Source of the DNA: Fasciolopsis buskii | Taxonomy: Eukaryota > Platyhelminthes > Trematoda > Plagiorchiida > Fasciolidae | Direction of reading: 5' to 3' | Length of the DNA: 64,000 bases | Assembly (NCBI GenBank): GCA_008360955.1 | Contig: LUCM01008166.1 | Location: 385,468 to 449,467, forward strand | In this document: positions 1 to 12,560 of the stretch, one piece after another | Layout of the letters: the number at the start of each line of letters is the position of its first letter | How positions within the stretch are numbered: position 1 is the first letter of the stretch | The notes under the pieces: generated by a model | Told to the model about the DNA's origin: nothing | Database searches by the model: none | What the model saw: the letters and a program-made list of their open reading frames with translations, nothing else | Translations under genes and position numbers: made by a program

Positions 1-2390
1 CAAGGGTATCAGAGCGCACCATCACTTTGGTGTATCGCTCCACTAGACGCCTATCACGACAAAATCTTTCTGTCAGGTGGTAAAACATTTAAAGTACGTT
101 TACTCTGTTAATCACGATGATTTCAGCGTGCGGATTGCTCAGAGGCACACTTCAAAACCATACGAGGGATTTCCTGCCCCCGGTTGCACTGCTTCCAAAG
201 CCGGAGACGATCACCTTCTAGATCACAAAATTATTCACCTTATGGGCGGTTAAACTACCCCTCTTTGTGTTCCGGAGCCTGAATAATGCAACTGACCATA
301 AGCTTTTCTCCCGAAAGACCCCTCGCATTTCGTATCGCGTAAGGCGATTGGCGAGTATCTAATCTCTGCTATACAATCAAATACACATCCGACACTTCGC
401 AACCAAGTGGGAGGTCCGCTCTATCTCTCCTTCCAAATCGACCACTTGTGCATCTCGCAACTGCGGCCACCTGGACAAAACTAAACCAATTGAGTTTGGA
501 CGTTTCACCTGAAAGTCGCTGAGTTTAATACATCCGTTGGCCGTAGCTGTTGGCTGTTGTGAAATGAAAACAGCTGTAGATACACTTGATCATCCGCTAC
601 GACTGAGTACCGTCAACGCTCTCACTGATAAAGACCCAGCAGTCCTTTTAAGTCGATATTTCGCGAGAATCGTTCAATCAGCGAATTTGTATCCCGGCCA
701 TTGTGCACCAAGTCACATGCCTTTAGCTATCCGGTGGTCTTGACCACTACCGCTGTGACCACTCCCAAGCCAGCGAGCCCTTGGGTGGTCCAAAAAATCA
801 ACCAGACGACACTGGTCTTTGGAGTGTCGTGGGCAAGGATTAATTTTACTTGTTGAAGCAACTTTTGCTGCCTGCCCGGAAAACACTCTTCATGGCAGGG
901 GACATTTTCCGGAGACTTTTTGCTTGGCGCATTGTTTGGTCGTTGAGATGACCTGCTATTTTTCAAGGCTGCCGCGTCCTTCCTCGCGTCCCCAAAAGTT
1001 TCGACAATTTCTTGTTCAGTGCCTTACAGTTTACTCTCGAATGAACCAAGATGTTACGCGAATCGCCGTGCGTAATTGCCCAAGGCTGCGATCGGCCGCG
1101 ACATTCCGCAACTTCATACATCTAGCTGGTGGACGGCTTCTGTCCCGAGTGATTAGACAGATTGTGTAGAATAGTATTTTTACCAGCCGGTACAGGTCAT
1201 TCGTATGATCCTGAATAGTGGTCTCCTGGTTCCCTCTGATCAAGGCCTCAACTTTGTCAGTCCGAAGACCCTGTAGTTTCGGCGAAAGATGACCTCAGAA
1301 ACTTCTCATTGGTTCAGAGCTTCTAGAATAGACCCGCAGAATTTGCGGAGCAACGCAAGTGGCATGGTGCCCATCGTCAAGGCCTGGTAGTTTCTGAGCA
1401 AGAGATAGGCAACTGAATAACCACTTGATATGCGTGAAAAAGGCATGTTGTCACTTTAAATAATCCTGTATGATTTCCACTTGTTTAAGTATGCCGGTTT
1501 CTTCCTGAACAAAGCCATCTCGGACAAACTTCGTTCTTGTCAGTGAGTTGCGTTCCTGCTTGTGGAACTCGGTGTCGCTTGGTAATTTTCTTCTCAGTTA
1601 GACTACTTATTCGTAGTAGATTTCGGTTTGTAGAGATTTAGTAAGGGTTTTCTGCATTTTTCTGTCTTTTTCTTTGGTTAACGGTGCTGTCCTAATGAAA
1701 GAGCCCTTATTTACATATCTACGCAGGTTAATGTCAGTGGAGTCACAATTATTGAATTTCAGCAACCCTTCTATTTCATATGACAGGTAAATTCATAGTG
1801 CGCTCATATTTGTCGTTTAAAACTGCCAAGAAGCTAAATGTTTTGATAGTTTCATACTTCCATCTGCGGTCTTTCACAATGGATTTAATAAATGATTACT
1901 GATCATGTATATTTCGCAATTTCCGAGATGCATGCGCAAGGCAAGATCAATTTTTTACATAGATGGTGCACAGGAAATAGGGAGAATGTAAATCAAAGTG
2001 GCAGGGGGTGAGAGCGACCTCTGGTAATTTGGAAAAATTTGTTTGTTTTTGTATATTTCTAGACATACGAGAGTCATGCGCAAGATAAGGTCAAAAATGG
2101 GCCACTAAGGCACAGTGAAGACACGAAAAACGGAAACCAAACTTACAATGCAATGTGGTTTCGCTCACAAGATCGTAACATGCAATGTGGTTTCACAAGC
2201 AGAGGGCTTTAATTCAAAGCTAGACAATGGTTCGCAAAGATTTTTCTGTGGCTGATTTCCAGTCCTGCGCTGTGAGTAATACTAAGTCTGAATGCATCAA
2301 AGATTCGTATCGTGGGAGCAAATTATGGCTGGAGGGCAATGGCTGTCGCCGCCTGTTGGCCGGAGTACCCGATAATCAAGAGAGTTATAT
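1..2390. other. no recognised gene, left-edge stretch
   Basis: I find no recognisable domain here on either strand. The longest open frames (plus 819-1169, 116 codons; minus 727-966 and 1031-1243) overlap on opposite strands, carry no family motif and lack convincing splice context. At this GC content open frames of that size are expected by chance. The stretch is probably decayed repeat or intergenic DNA. Confidence 0.5.
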
Positions 2391-2394
2391 TGTA

Positions 2395-3400
2395 GAGATG
2401 AGGATCAGTATGGATGTGATAACGGAATGGAGATGAGCGAAATCCAGACTGAATATATGAAGGGCAGTATAAAACTCGAAAATTCTGGAGGCACAGCCCG
2501 TTAAGCAAGGAAAGCGGCGACGATGGATGGGAATTGTGCGATCGTAATACTAATACATGAGGTTTGTCTCGAGCAACTTTGAGTTCATAAATTTCGGCTT
2601 GATCTAGAGATGAACGTGGCAATTAAAAAGAAGAAGGAAAACCGTAGTCAACTGATTCAATTTCTGATGGACTCGTGTGAACAACTGTTACCAGGAGCAT
2701 CGGTCTATTGCCAAATTCCGCAGACGAGAATAGAGGTTGATGAAAAACGACGGTCTTCAGCTGCTTTCGGATGTCAATATGCATTGTGAACGTCAGTTTA
2801 TATCAGATGCCAATAAAAATGCTGTCCATTCGTGATTTCGTTTTGCATGGATTTGTTAGAAGAATTTTGGGAAGGAGCAAGAGGAAGCCAGTACAAGGCG
2901 GTGCACGTGAACTTATGAGCTACATTGCTGTTTATCACGGCATTGCTAATGGGTGGGGCTGACCGTGTGCTGGCCACCCAATCTGAAAAACACCGTTTGA
3001 GGGTGAACGCAGGAGGTGTAATTCGCCAACCTAGTTGCACCCGCACACCGCTGCAGCCGAGCTTCCCGCCCAATGTGCGCCGGCCGAAGCGGTGGATGTG
3101 ACCGCGCCATGCACTATTATGGTAACGCTGGCGTACTCGTGGTGTGGTGGAAAGAAATTTGAGGATGGTATGTTAAGGGATACATCGTCTTTCCAGGATC
3201 AGATAATCGCCAGGGCATTTGGGAATTGTTATTATCCAAACAGGACTATAAGGCTTGCAAGAGAAAAAAGACAGACGGCAGTCTGGCCTAGCTGCCAGCT
3301 GCAGATTAAGAAGCGGTCAATCTTACAAGCAGCTCAGTAAAGGAAGTTACTAAGGCGCACAGTGCAATTCAAAATATTTGAACGGTGACTGAGGAATCTG
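2395..3400. repeat. 1-kb interspersed repeat, copy A
   Basis: This stretch aligns collinearly with 4205-5200, at a spacing of about 1.8 kb. Shared blocks include the stretch around 2650-2830 (matching about 4455-4625), the stretch around 2880-3080 (matching about 4670-4870), and the end near 3285-3360 (matching about 5095-5175). Divergence is high but order and direction are kept. On the minus strand both copies read similar peptides (2798-3073 and 4588-4983) sharing GCSGV, WRITP and the order RCF-WVAS-RSA. On the plus strand KPVQ-GAR is shared as well. Conservation in both strands argues for plain nucleotide homology rather than a gene. The identity of the repeat is unknown. Confidence 0.7.
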
Positions 3401-3466
3401 GGTTTTATCTTTTATAGACATGAATATATGTGTATTTGAATAGGTGGGCTGGCTAGTCTAATGTGT

Positions 3467-3557
3467 GGATCGTCTGCACTATGAGTAAACAGAATGGACC
3501 GGTATTTGGTAGGATCGTCTACACTGTAAGTAATGCAAATGAGCCGGCGTTTAATAA
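3467..3557. repeat. two-copy 45-bp tandem repeat
   Basis: Two adjacent units of 45 bp (3467-3511 and 3512-about 3557) start with ggatcgtct and share the order ggatcgtct-cact-gagt/aagt-aa-g-gga/gag-cc-gg-ttt. Several substitutions separate them, so the duplication is not recent. It lies between the two 1-kb repeat copies. Confidence 0.6.
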
Positions 3558-4204
3558 GACGGACAGGAAAAAGTGCTGGTGATATAAATAATGAGCAAAC
3601 TACAAAGATAGATGCACTAAGGTAATCAAGGATTATATGTCGCTCTAGGGGGCCGCGCCTTTCGAAACAGGAAATGGTCAGGAGCCAGCGGGTATGGTTG
3701 ATGAAACAGAATGTTCACCACGGTGTTGCGTGCAGCGCACTTGCTGGTAGATAACGGAGTCATTTTATAATAATAATAATACCAATAACGTTTCATTTCT
3801 TGGACAGTGCCAAGGGCATGCAGTGCACATTATCAGGACGTGTGACAAGTGACAATAGACAAAAAATAATTCAAAAAAATAAGCACTCACTTGCAAACTT
3901 TTGAAGGCTTATACAATGTAATAATATGCAGCTCAAATCATGTTTGGCAAGAACATAAATACTAACGAGGTTCCACGCGGGGTATTTGTGTCCAACGAGG
4001 ACTTCTCGTCCGTATCGCTCGGTGTCATTAAGCGCATATTTTAGGCGGTCATATATATGAAACGGAAATGAACCAATAATTTCACCGGAAAATCCCTTAA
4101 GCTGGTAAGTTCTCTGAATGTCGGGAACAAACACAAACTGGATTTGGTAGAACGGATACCGCATGACAAAAAATGCAATAAACCTGGGAAAGGAAAATTT
4201 GGAG

Positions 4205-5200
4205 GCAGTTTATCGCGGAGTGCGCAGTCTGGTGAGCAGCACACTGAACGGACCCGAGCAGCATAAAAGGCGAACGTTTTGAAAGCACGGTCCGTTTGGA
4301 AAGAGGGCGGCTGAGGTGGGATAGAGACTGTTTAATCGTATGAATAATTCGTGACGTTTGTTTTGGACATTTTTGACTTTGTGAATCTCAGATAGGTCCA
4401 GTGATGCAGGAAATGTTGGAAGAAGAATAAAGGGAATCGGAGTCAAATCATATAATTTTTGATGGACTTGTGTGGAGAACAGCTACCAGCAGCACCGGCC
4501 CGTTGCCAACTTTCGCAGATCAGAATAGAAGTTCATGAGAATAGACGGTCCTCAGCTAATTCAAAATATCGGGATGAATTTTGAACGTCAGTTTACATCG
4601 GATGTCAATAAAAATACTTCCCTCGGAAGTCCGTTTTGCGTAGCTTTGGCAAAAGAACTTTGAAAAGGAACCGGAAGAAGCCAGTACAAAATGGTGCACG
4701 CAAAGAAATGGACTATAAGGCCGTTTACCACAACAGTATTAGCGGGTGAGGCTGATCGATTACTGGCTACCCAACCTGGGAAACACCGTTGAAGAGTAAA
4801 AACAGGCGTAATCCGCCAATGTATCTGCACAGGCACACCGCTGCATCCGTGCTTCTCACCCGACGTCTGCCGGCAAAAGCTGTGGATATTACCGGGTTTC
4901 GTAGTATTGTGGTATCGCCGGTGTACTAGGGAGTTAGAGAAGGGAATACGAATATGGAGTAGGTGGGAAAAGCGAAACGTCATTTTTCAAGGAGTGGATA
5001 ATCTCAGGCGAACCCAAACCGCGGTAGCCAAGGAATGAAGTAAGTGTTTTCATCCAAGCAAAATTCTACGGCCTGGAAGAGGTGTAAAACTGGCGGCTTT
5101 CTGGCCCAGCTGCCTGCTGCGGATTAAAAAACGATCTTAAGAGCGGCTCACAAAGGAAGCTACAAGAACATATAGAACAATCCAAAACTTAATTCCTTTT
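4205..5200. repeat. 1-kb interspersed repeat, copy B
   Basis: Direct-orientation partner of 2395-3400, aligned over nearly its whole length. The minus-strand frame 4588-4983 is open for 131 codons and is the longer version of the peptide in copy A. I do not recognise a domain. It could be a non-autonomous element or the untranslated part of a larger one. Confidence 0.7.
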
Positions 5201-5373
5201 CCGCAATGAACAAAACGGTGACATCAATGTGCTTTTCAGAAGCCCAATCCAGTTTCACACACTCGATCCTCAGGTATCTATGGGTGGTACATATTATTGA
5301 GAAAGAGCACAGTGATTACTCTACGTACTTTGTTCTCGAATGCATCAGATGAAGGTGATAAAGTGTGCAACTG

Positions 5374-5787
5374 TTATTTGTTCCATAATGACGAATATTC
5401 AACAATAAATAATTTGACTCTGACGGATGTCTTTGGAATTAAGAGATAAACAATGGAATCCGCAAGAAAGTGAGTTTCTAACACGAATTGCGGAGACGCA
5501 GCTGTCCCCTGTGATAATTTTGTTAAGAGTGCCAGGTTTTCTGCTATTTGTCGGAGCCACAAGGAATCTGATTTCAGCAAATCACAGCACTCCATGTAGC
5601 TTAGGCTTGCAGAGCGGCCGATCAACTGCTTGGTAAACGTATGCTGGACGTTTTCAACCTCTACTCTGTCGCACTGCGTCATGTTAGAACAGACTGGAGG
5701 TCGGCACACCAGAATGGGTCCGGCGTGGTTTCTAAAAAGTTGTCGTTTGCTTTCTTTCAAATTCAAAGTTATTTGTAACAGCCCCAC
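5374..5787 (-). pseudogene. CR1-like ORF2 C-terminal domain (copy 1)
   Basis: This 137-codon frame carries the region that follows the RT thumb in CR1-like proteins. Its marks are CDRVEVENVQ and TKQLIG, then a segment with ECC-LL--DSLWLRQI, matching DRIAIENVQ and the CELLGLEPFWLRR stretch of copy 2 at 16201-16340. It is the downstream end of the same ORF2 whose RT lies at 6030-6797, now in a different frame. Confidence 0.8.
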
Positions 5788-6029
5788 TAATTTGCTTGGG
5801 TTTCCAACTTATGTGAGAGCATGCTCCGAGAAGTCTAAGGTGCAAGAATAATTTAGACCCAGGTCGCTGGCTTGACAGTTAACGGGGAGGATTTGGTTTC
5901 CTTTTGATGGTATAATGCATTTGTACCCCATGGTACCGCTTCTTTTAGCGGAGACTTCTAACATGCAGTCGTTCGCTCAGAAACTGACGCTAAATGATAG
6001 TACCGGTGATATTTTAGTCACTGTGGCCG

Positions 6030-6797
6030 CTAGAGCTTCAGGGAAAAGGTGTACACAATTTTGATATCGTCTGCGAAGAGAAATGAGGTGCCGTTTCGAA
6101 TAACATCGAAGGCACCGGTAACGTAAAACAAAGGGCCCAGAACGCTGCCTTGGATCACACCGCTGGACACTAATCTAAGTTCGGATATGACGCCATTTAT
6201 TTGAACTATCTGGATCCTAATTGACAGATAAGACAAAAACCAAGACAGAATTGGATCAACAACACCATGGAGTGCCATTTTACTTGGCAACCTAGGGTGG
6301 GACACTGTCGAAAGCCTCTCTGACGCCCAAAAATATTACTATAACTGACCTCCAGTGCTCAGAGCCTCAGTGATAGTGTTCAGGCAGTCAGTCATGCAAT
6401 TAGCGCAGAATTTCTTACGAAAGAAGCCATGCTGTCCGCTGTTAATAAGTTCATGCTCTCGGAGGCAGACTATAAGACCTTTCTTAATAAGACGTTCCAT
6501 GACCTCAGAGAATATAGAGGTGTGGTTTATTAGGCGGTGGTTTGCAGGGTCACATGATGTGTCTATTTTTTGAACGGGTTTAATCACGGAGGCTTTCCAT
6601 TGTGACGGGAAGGTGCAGCATTGCATGGAAAAGTTAGATCTGTTTGCTAACGGAATTGGGATATCACTCCCACCCAGTGCGAAGGCAGCGGACGGTGATG
6701 AGTCATGTTCAGACTGGTAGCCAAATTTGGTTTTTGCCGACAGCTGAGCTGCGCCCCTCGGAAAAAGTACGACTATGGAGTACGGCTCTGCAGTCAA
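6030..6797 (-). pseudogene. CR1-like reverse transcriptase (copy 1)
   Basis: Two open pieces cover most of an RT domain, which copies element RNA at the genomic target. The upstream piece (6339-6797, 152 codons) has the finger motifs PSQWKASVIKPV, NHR-INHTSIFSEVMERL and SGQHGF. The downstream piece (6030-6305) has DPILSWFLSYL, SSGVIQGSVLGPLFY and the catalytic box FLFADDIK, a variant of YADD. A gap of about 30 bp with a frame change separates them, removing part of the motif A region. The catalytic aspartate pair is still present but the ORF is not functional. Confidence 0.85.
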
Positions 6798-6878
6798 TTA
6801 AGGTCGGCATGTTGTAATGGGATTATTGTCGTTAATCACGGCAGAGGAAAACAATTCACTGAAAGAATTTGCAATGTC

Positions 6879-7247
6879 CTATGGATTGTTTACATAAATT
6901 TTGTTGTGAATGGCATACGGAACTTGAGCGGCTGAGAACTCGGAAGAGGGTGGTTCTGCGTTCAAACAGATTTGCAGTGTTGCGTTTGGATTCGGCTGAT
7001 TAAAAGCTTGCTGTTCTTGCTGTTTGATGCAGAAGTGCATTGTTGTTTCTAGAGTTTTATTAGGCGATTTATTTGCAGATAACGAAAATTCCCTGGTCTT
7101 GGAGAAGGCCCAATAGAGTTCAGCGGGCTTACAATTTATTCGGTCACAATAAGTTCTTTGGGGCGGTATGCTTAGAGTGTGAGGGGAAGTAATGGCGTCA
7201 AGGCACTTGCGCAAGTCGAAGCATAAAAGATTGGCGGCCACTTGCAC
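6879..7247 (-). pseudogene. CR1-like ORF2 connector (copy 1)
   Basis: This 122-codon frame lies between the endonuclease and RT pieces on the same strand. Just beyond its stop, another frame reads IANSFSELF, the A-F--YF motif that precedes the RT fingers in this family (compare IAEAFNTYF near 14830 and VEAFGRFF near 28360). It carries no catalytic residues. Confidence 0.6.
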
Positions 7248-7426
7248 TTCTCGTGTTACAAAATTGAGTCCCAGCTGGAATTACGAACTAGAATGGATAG
7301 ACAACTCCCGTCAGCTCTGAAACATGGCCTTGGGTTAGGTAAGTGTATTTATTCAGAAGGGGCGATATAAAGGAAACTGCCGGCGGGCAGATGATCACAT
7401 CCACGTAAACTAGCTTAAGTGGACGT

Positions 7427-8034
7427 TTAAACATGTGTTAAGCATGTCGTAAATATGAAGTCAAGAATATTGCGGTTCCTTGTTGGGGCAGTTACGTGTT
7501 GGGTCGAACTGTCACGATGAATGCTTTCAAGGTAAGTTAGTAAGTGATTTAGGGCGTAAAAGGTGGACCAACATATGCCAAGCACATCAAAATATCCAGC
7601 GGGCAGCTCGGGATCTGGTAGGTCTGAAGTAGCATTCATTAGTTGTGTTAGAATCAAAAAACCGTTTTGGCAAGAACCAGTGGGCGGCAGACGCATCCAG
7701 CAGGAGGGCTTTCATTGTACTTCGCATTGCTAAACCAAACGGCATCTTAAATGGTGTTTAGCGTGGCATCTTGGCAAAACGTGGCCGGTATAGAGTCCCC
7801 GAAATAGACAAGGCAGCCACCTCCACGCTGATTCATGGCTTTTTTGAAGGATGCATAGCCTTGGATAATAATGGCGTTGTCCGGAATGTGATTTTTGCGC
7901 CACGTCTCCGTTATAAGTATGAAGTCACAATGTTGGGTGGCACCCATTGAGCTTGCGGTGGGGCTAGGTTTGGCGGGATGGAGTGGCACGTGAAGGTATC
8001 CATAGATGGTAGCAGGCAGATACGAGTTAGGCAA
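7427..8034 (-). pseudogene. CR1-like AP endonuclease (copy 1)
   Basis: Two pieces (7747-8034 and 7427-7696) make up a broken apurinic-type endonuclease, the enzyme that nicks target DNA in these LINEs. The first contains CDFILITETWRKNHI, where E-T-W is the metal-binding glutamate motif, and RGGGCLVYF, the -GGG--Y- turn. The second ends with TAPTRNRNILDFIFT, equivalent to the C-terminal TR---LDL motif of the fold. A frame change near 7700-7750 separates them. Confidence 0.8.
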
Positions 8035-8611
8035 AAGGAGTGTCTATGCAGACGAAACCGGGTATCTGTTGCGGGATGTGAATAGTGGAAACCAGTTGAC
8101 TTGGGCAATCGATTCTGTTTTCGATATCTTAGTAGGTCTAAGGTTCTGGGATCTGTCGGTTTGCTTAATAAATTTTCACTGGGCTTTGGGTCAGCTTTTC
8201 TTAGTTGTTTAAAGCGAGGTGTGTTGTGACCTCTTCGGAATAGACAACATCGGAAGTGTCCTTTTTGACGGCAACTTGGGGTGTACCGGGTGTGCTGTAT
8301 CCACAGCAGAGAGGAGTACTAGGACCAAGTTTTAGGGTTTACGGACGCTGTGGGCAGGCTGAATGCTCTGATCATGCCGACCGCACCATGTGCAGACTTC
8401 TGCCGGGACTCTGAAAGGGGGATTGTGAAGGGATGCAGTGGAGGTTAGCCTCCCGACTTGGATGTTTCAAGGTGCTATTTTTTTTCTTGGAGGCTAAAGG
8501 GCTGATAAGTGTGACTTGTCTAAGACAACTTTAGATTTAGGAGGGAATTTTTGGGTCTGTGGACGTGAGTATAGATTTGGTGATGTACCATTTAGGCAGG
8601 GAGACAATAAT

Positions 8612-9067
8612 CTATAATTTTGGGGCAGCTGGGGTGCTCCTTTCTTGAAGACCTATTGCCTGACGTCGAAGCTGGGTTTCGTCCACAGGAATCTTTATGA
8701 TATTGTAAAGGTTGTTTACAGCCATGATATTTTTCTTTCTGATGAATTCACGGGCCGCGTTTTTGTCCTGAAACCGTATCAGGAGCGGGCGGGCATTTCG
8801 TTGGATCATTTTTCTCAGTCGCACAAAATGACTGGGATTAAGATCCATAATACGCGCCTTCATTATGGTGTCTTTGACCTTCCCCAGTAGTTGGCGGTCT
8901 GGAACATTGGCAATTGCAGCATTCTTTGTGTTCTGGATACGCTTAAGTAATTCAAAAGACACCACATCAATAAATGGACCAGCATAGGCAAGATCATCTG
9001 GAGAGGAATTTGGCGATGGTCCAATAAGATGGAAAAATTGAACCAAATTGACAATGGCGGCATCCAC
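8612..9067 (-). pseudogene. CR1-like ORF1 protein (copy 1)
   Basis: This 151-codon open frame corresponds to the nucleic-acid-binding first ORF of the element. It contains IQNTKNAAIANVPDR followed by a basic segment and LIRFQDKNAAREFIRKK, which matches a broken copy at 12230-12520 (NAKNAVVFNVPDR and FRDELSAKEF). Conservation of these two blocks in independent copies supports a real ORF1 with an RRM-like core. No zinc knuckles are visible. The methionine at 9067 may be an internal start. Confidence 0.75.
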
Positions 9068-9119
9068 TGATGTCAGTTGCCCAACGGCGCAGGTCTGTCG
9101 TTTCTAAAAATGTTTGAAT

Positions 9120-11590
9120 CTTTTATTTGTCTCAGTAAATACACCAGCCAGATGAACCGAGCAGTTGTTTGTTTATAGTTTTGGCAGAGATCATGACCCG
9201 CCTGCTCTTATGGTATCAAGTCTCACGGCGTTTACCTTCGGCATAATGTTGAAAAACTACCCAGAATGGGAAAAACGGACTATGAAAAAACAGACAACGA
9301 CGTAAGACCAAAGAAGCAGAAAAATTTGTGGAGTTTTTCTGAGCAGAACACAGAGAATTCTATCAAAATATAACAATGCGAAGTGGATAAAACTTGGAGA
9401 ACGAACTTAGCAAAATTTCAAACCGAGAATAAGAATACCCACTTTTTAGTCATGTGTGGCATCACGAGATGGCAGAGATATCAAGCAACAAAGAAAGCCC
9501 CCGGTGTCTTACTTTGCTCCGTTTGTGGGGAAGGTGCGTTGTGGGAGCATCGCGTTAGATGCCTGAAGTAAGACCAGCCAAGTGAGTGTATTGCATTTTG
9601 TTGTAAAATGTTATTCAAGAGTGTCGGTCGCTAACATTTCTTCCAGTTCTCGTGACGCTGAAGGGATAGCCAGAGTGACCGTCACAGGTTAACGGTCACC
9701 TGACTTCGAAAGCTCCGCCATTTTAGGCATATCAGCGCCGTTACAAGGAAGTTTAAGTGCGTGTAAAATTTCATTCTCAGACACTTGTTTACAAAGTACT
9801 ACGGTGCTAGAGGTCCAAAGCGAGAAGTTGTTATTAATTGATACTGTGCTGCTTTGCGGTATGCAACTTTGTTGCATCTAACAGTGTTCCCTGTTACAGA
9901 AAAAACAATTACCGAGTACCATGTCAACAGCAGCAGTGAGCAAAGCACATATTCTCTTTTGGATTGCCTTCAGACTGTTTTCATCCGTTTCAGACTGATG
10001 ACGGTGCAACAAGGGGGATTGTGGAAGCAACACAGCCCCACGTGCCAAACGTTCGTCGGTATCACTGGACCTTGCTTGAACGCATGGAACAGGCCACATT
10101 TTGGAACTTTCTAATGGACCTCATGTCCATTTGGACTGGAAAGTAGCATACAAAGGCGACTTCCAAAGGCGGATCCACTGGCGGACGTCTTGATAGTAAA
10201 ACTCACTTTCGACAGTGTGAGTTTTTCCTTTCATCAAATATGCAGCTGTGTCCTGTACTTGGAATGGTCGTAGAGCCATACTATACACCAGTGTTCGCCA
10301 TCCGTTTCTATTGCGGCAAAGGCAAGCTGTTATCAGTTTCATATTTTCTTAACGAATGCTAGGCCGAACTGAATATGACGCCGAGAAACACCATATAAAT
10401 TGACACTAAATCTGTACTTTGGTCTGTGATAAACCCGCAAGAGCTTCCACCCGGCAACTGAAAGGACCGACGAGGTACGTGGGCCCTGTTAGTTGTATTC
10501 AACATGCAATTCACTGTGATAAGCGTGTAACGTTCTCCTACATTAGATGCAAAACTCGTGATTATAACACTTTTCGCACCGAGGGGCACCTTAAACATCA
10601 TATTGGCCTTAGCTCCTTTCTCTCCTTACTCGTAGATATGATATGTACTTTTCTGTTGGTATTATATGCACCCTGTGTGGTTAGGTATCACGATCAAGCT
10701 TCTTGCACTGTGGTTACATGACTCTATCACGAATCATTATCATTTAGGTCGGCCAGAAATAGGAACCATTTCTAAGCTTATCCTTGCTTGCAGCGATGGC
10801 ACTCCCTGTGATGTTCAACGGTTGGCATGTTGAGGGCGTGGAACGTCGGAAACCCACAGCTTTTCGCATGTGTTATTGTATGTCGGACCTGTATTTTTGA
10901 GTGGACTACCCCTTGATGATGTGCATAAGCATCTCATGTCGTTTTGTGCGTCCACTTATATTTTATGCCATCTTTATTTGAATAAACCGTGTGATGCGTT
11001 TGCGCAACCGCTTTTCCGGTGCTTTGTGTAAAGTTTTCTTAGCTGTATGGCTCCTCTAATATGGCCTATCCTCTACATGAGTTAATTCATTTTCCAGAGG
11101 AAGCCTTACTTCACGGTGCTCTGAACAGCTTTTCTAGCTTTCTTTATGAGTCCGCCAAGCGATCTTTAAACGTCGGCATTCGGGGACACTAAGATTCCGC
11201 TCAACAGCTCCATCGCGCATTTGCATATCACTTAAGCTGGATTATGTATCTACCAATGCCGTTTCTCTAATGGTTTATGAGTTTAAAAGACGTTTCCGTG
11301 GTAGCAGCTGTCCGTTCATCGTCAGAAAATTGATGTTAACAGATACTTCCTGGAACAATATTGTGATTGTGGCGGGAAAGCCAGCGTCCATAGAAGGGTT
11401 CGAAAAGGAAGTGGTGCAGGTCAAGTACTTCACGGGGCCGTCAGAGTTTTTGTGAAACGTCTGCACTGCAGCCACTTGCATATAGTTTGCAAGCTGAAAT
11501 TTTGCTGTCAATTGCGGTACACCGTTCCTTGCTGTGGGTCGTTCTCGCTGTTGTCTTTTGCAATTTGGGTTGTTTTGTAGTATTCTTAGC
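9120..11590. other. no recognised gene between two divergent CR1-like copies
   Basis: No domain could be assigned. Several short frames occur (plus 9383-9571, 9854-10146, 10419-10721; minus 9689-9877, 11275-11592). The minus frame 11275-11592 (105 codons) has a protein-like composition but no family motif I know. The stretch also separates the 5' ends of two copies of one element family that point away from each other. Confidence 0.4.
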
Positions 11591-11989
11591 ATAATTAGAA
11601 CCGTTTTCTTAGTTGAAAATATTCCCTAAATTTTTTGACCATTACCTCTGACCTCATCCCTAACTGACACTTCTGTCATTATATGTTTCAAGCCTGGACC
11701 GTCAGATTTTCAACTTCCGCCTGGACCTATTTTAAAGGTTTTTATGCTGCCAACCACATATTCTCCCCGTCTATCGATATACTTCTAGGAGAAATTTTGC
11801 CAATCAGCCTGTCTATTTATGTTCTCAACTGCACGTTCCCGCATTTCTTAACAATATCCCGTTGCCTGTTGCCAAACGTTTATAGCCCCTCATAGCCATT
11901 TCAGACGTCCTTAAAAATCTACATCCCCTACGATGCCTTCACCAGCCGAAACAAAGCGACGTCAGCGCCGCACCGTGGCATTAAGAAAT

Positions 11990-12560
11990 CCCTCAGAACC
12001 CCTGATTCCCACCAAAACATGCTCAGTCTGGCTCACTGACATATTTAACAATTCTGGTCCCAAAACTCGATGTCTCAAAGAGAATAAAGGACCTAAAAAT
12101 CAACGTGCAACAGATCGAGGACCTGTCATTGAAATTGTCCCCATTAGTCAGCCTAATTGACCCTTCCAATGACAACAATGTCAGCAATTTGGCTGCCACA
12201 GGACGCTTTTTTGGCTCCATATCTAAGTGAGCTCACAAACGTATTGCGAATGCAAAGAACGCCGTTGTATTTAATGTACCCGACCGCTTCCCACTGCCTC
12301 AGGTCTAATCTACCATTCTCAGTGCTTGTAGCACGATCCAATACTCCTGTCTGTGTTCCAGGCTCCGGAAAATATCCCCCAAGAATGACTGTCCAATTTT
12401 ATTTCAATTTCGTGATGAACTTTCTGCTAAGGAGTTTACAGCAAACAAGGCGTACATTGCTCAATATACGCCTTATAAAAATATCAAGATCTTTGCGGAT
12501 AAAACTCCGTTCCAGAGAGATGCATTACGGGTCTCAGAAGTTTACCGCAGCTTCTCAAGT
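11990..12560 (+). pseudogene. CR1-like ORF1 protein (copy 2)
   Basis: No single frame covers it. One frame around 12055-12170 reads a leucine-rich, coiled-coil-like stretch with KRIKDLKINVQQIEDLSL. It continues to GRFFGSISK, then a stop, then AKNAVVFNVPDR near 12240-12280. After a frame change FRDELSAKEF and IKIFADKTPFQRDAL follow near 12410-12520. The last three blocks match the ORF1 of copy 1 in order. The coiled coil followed by an RRM-like core fits an RNA-binding ORF1 protein that self-associates. Shorter frames at 11933-12160 and 12157-12663 are shadows in other frames. Confidence 0.7.

Larger units (their letters stand above)
5374..9067 (-). mobile_element. CR1-like non-LTR retrotransposon, copy 1 (decayed)
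   Basis: Read on the minus strand, this stretch has the order expected of a two-ORF CR1/jockey-type LINE: ORF1 protein (8612-9067), AP endonuclease (7427-8034), connector (6879-7247), reverse transcriptase (6030-6797) and the C-terminal domain (5374-5787). Every part is separated by stops or frame changes, so it cannot be active. The same family recurs at 11.7-16.7 kb (plus) and 27.1-28.7 kb (minus). The 3' end is near 5.37 kb: the C-terminal frame stops at LWNK while copy 2 continues for about 55 residues, so copy 1 is truncated or altered there. I see no clear target-site duplication. Confidence 0.85.
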
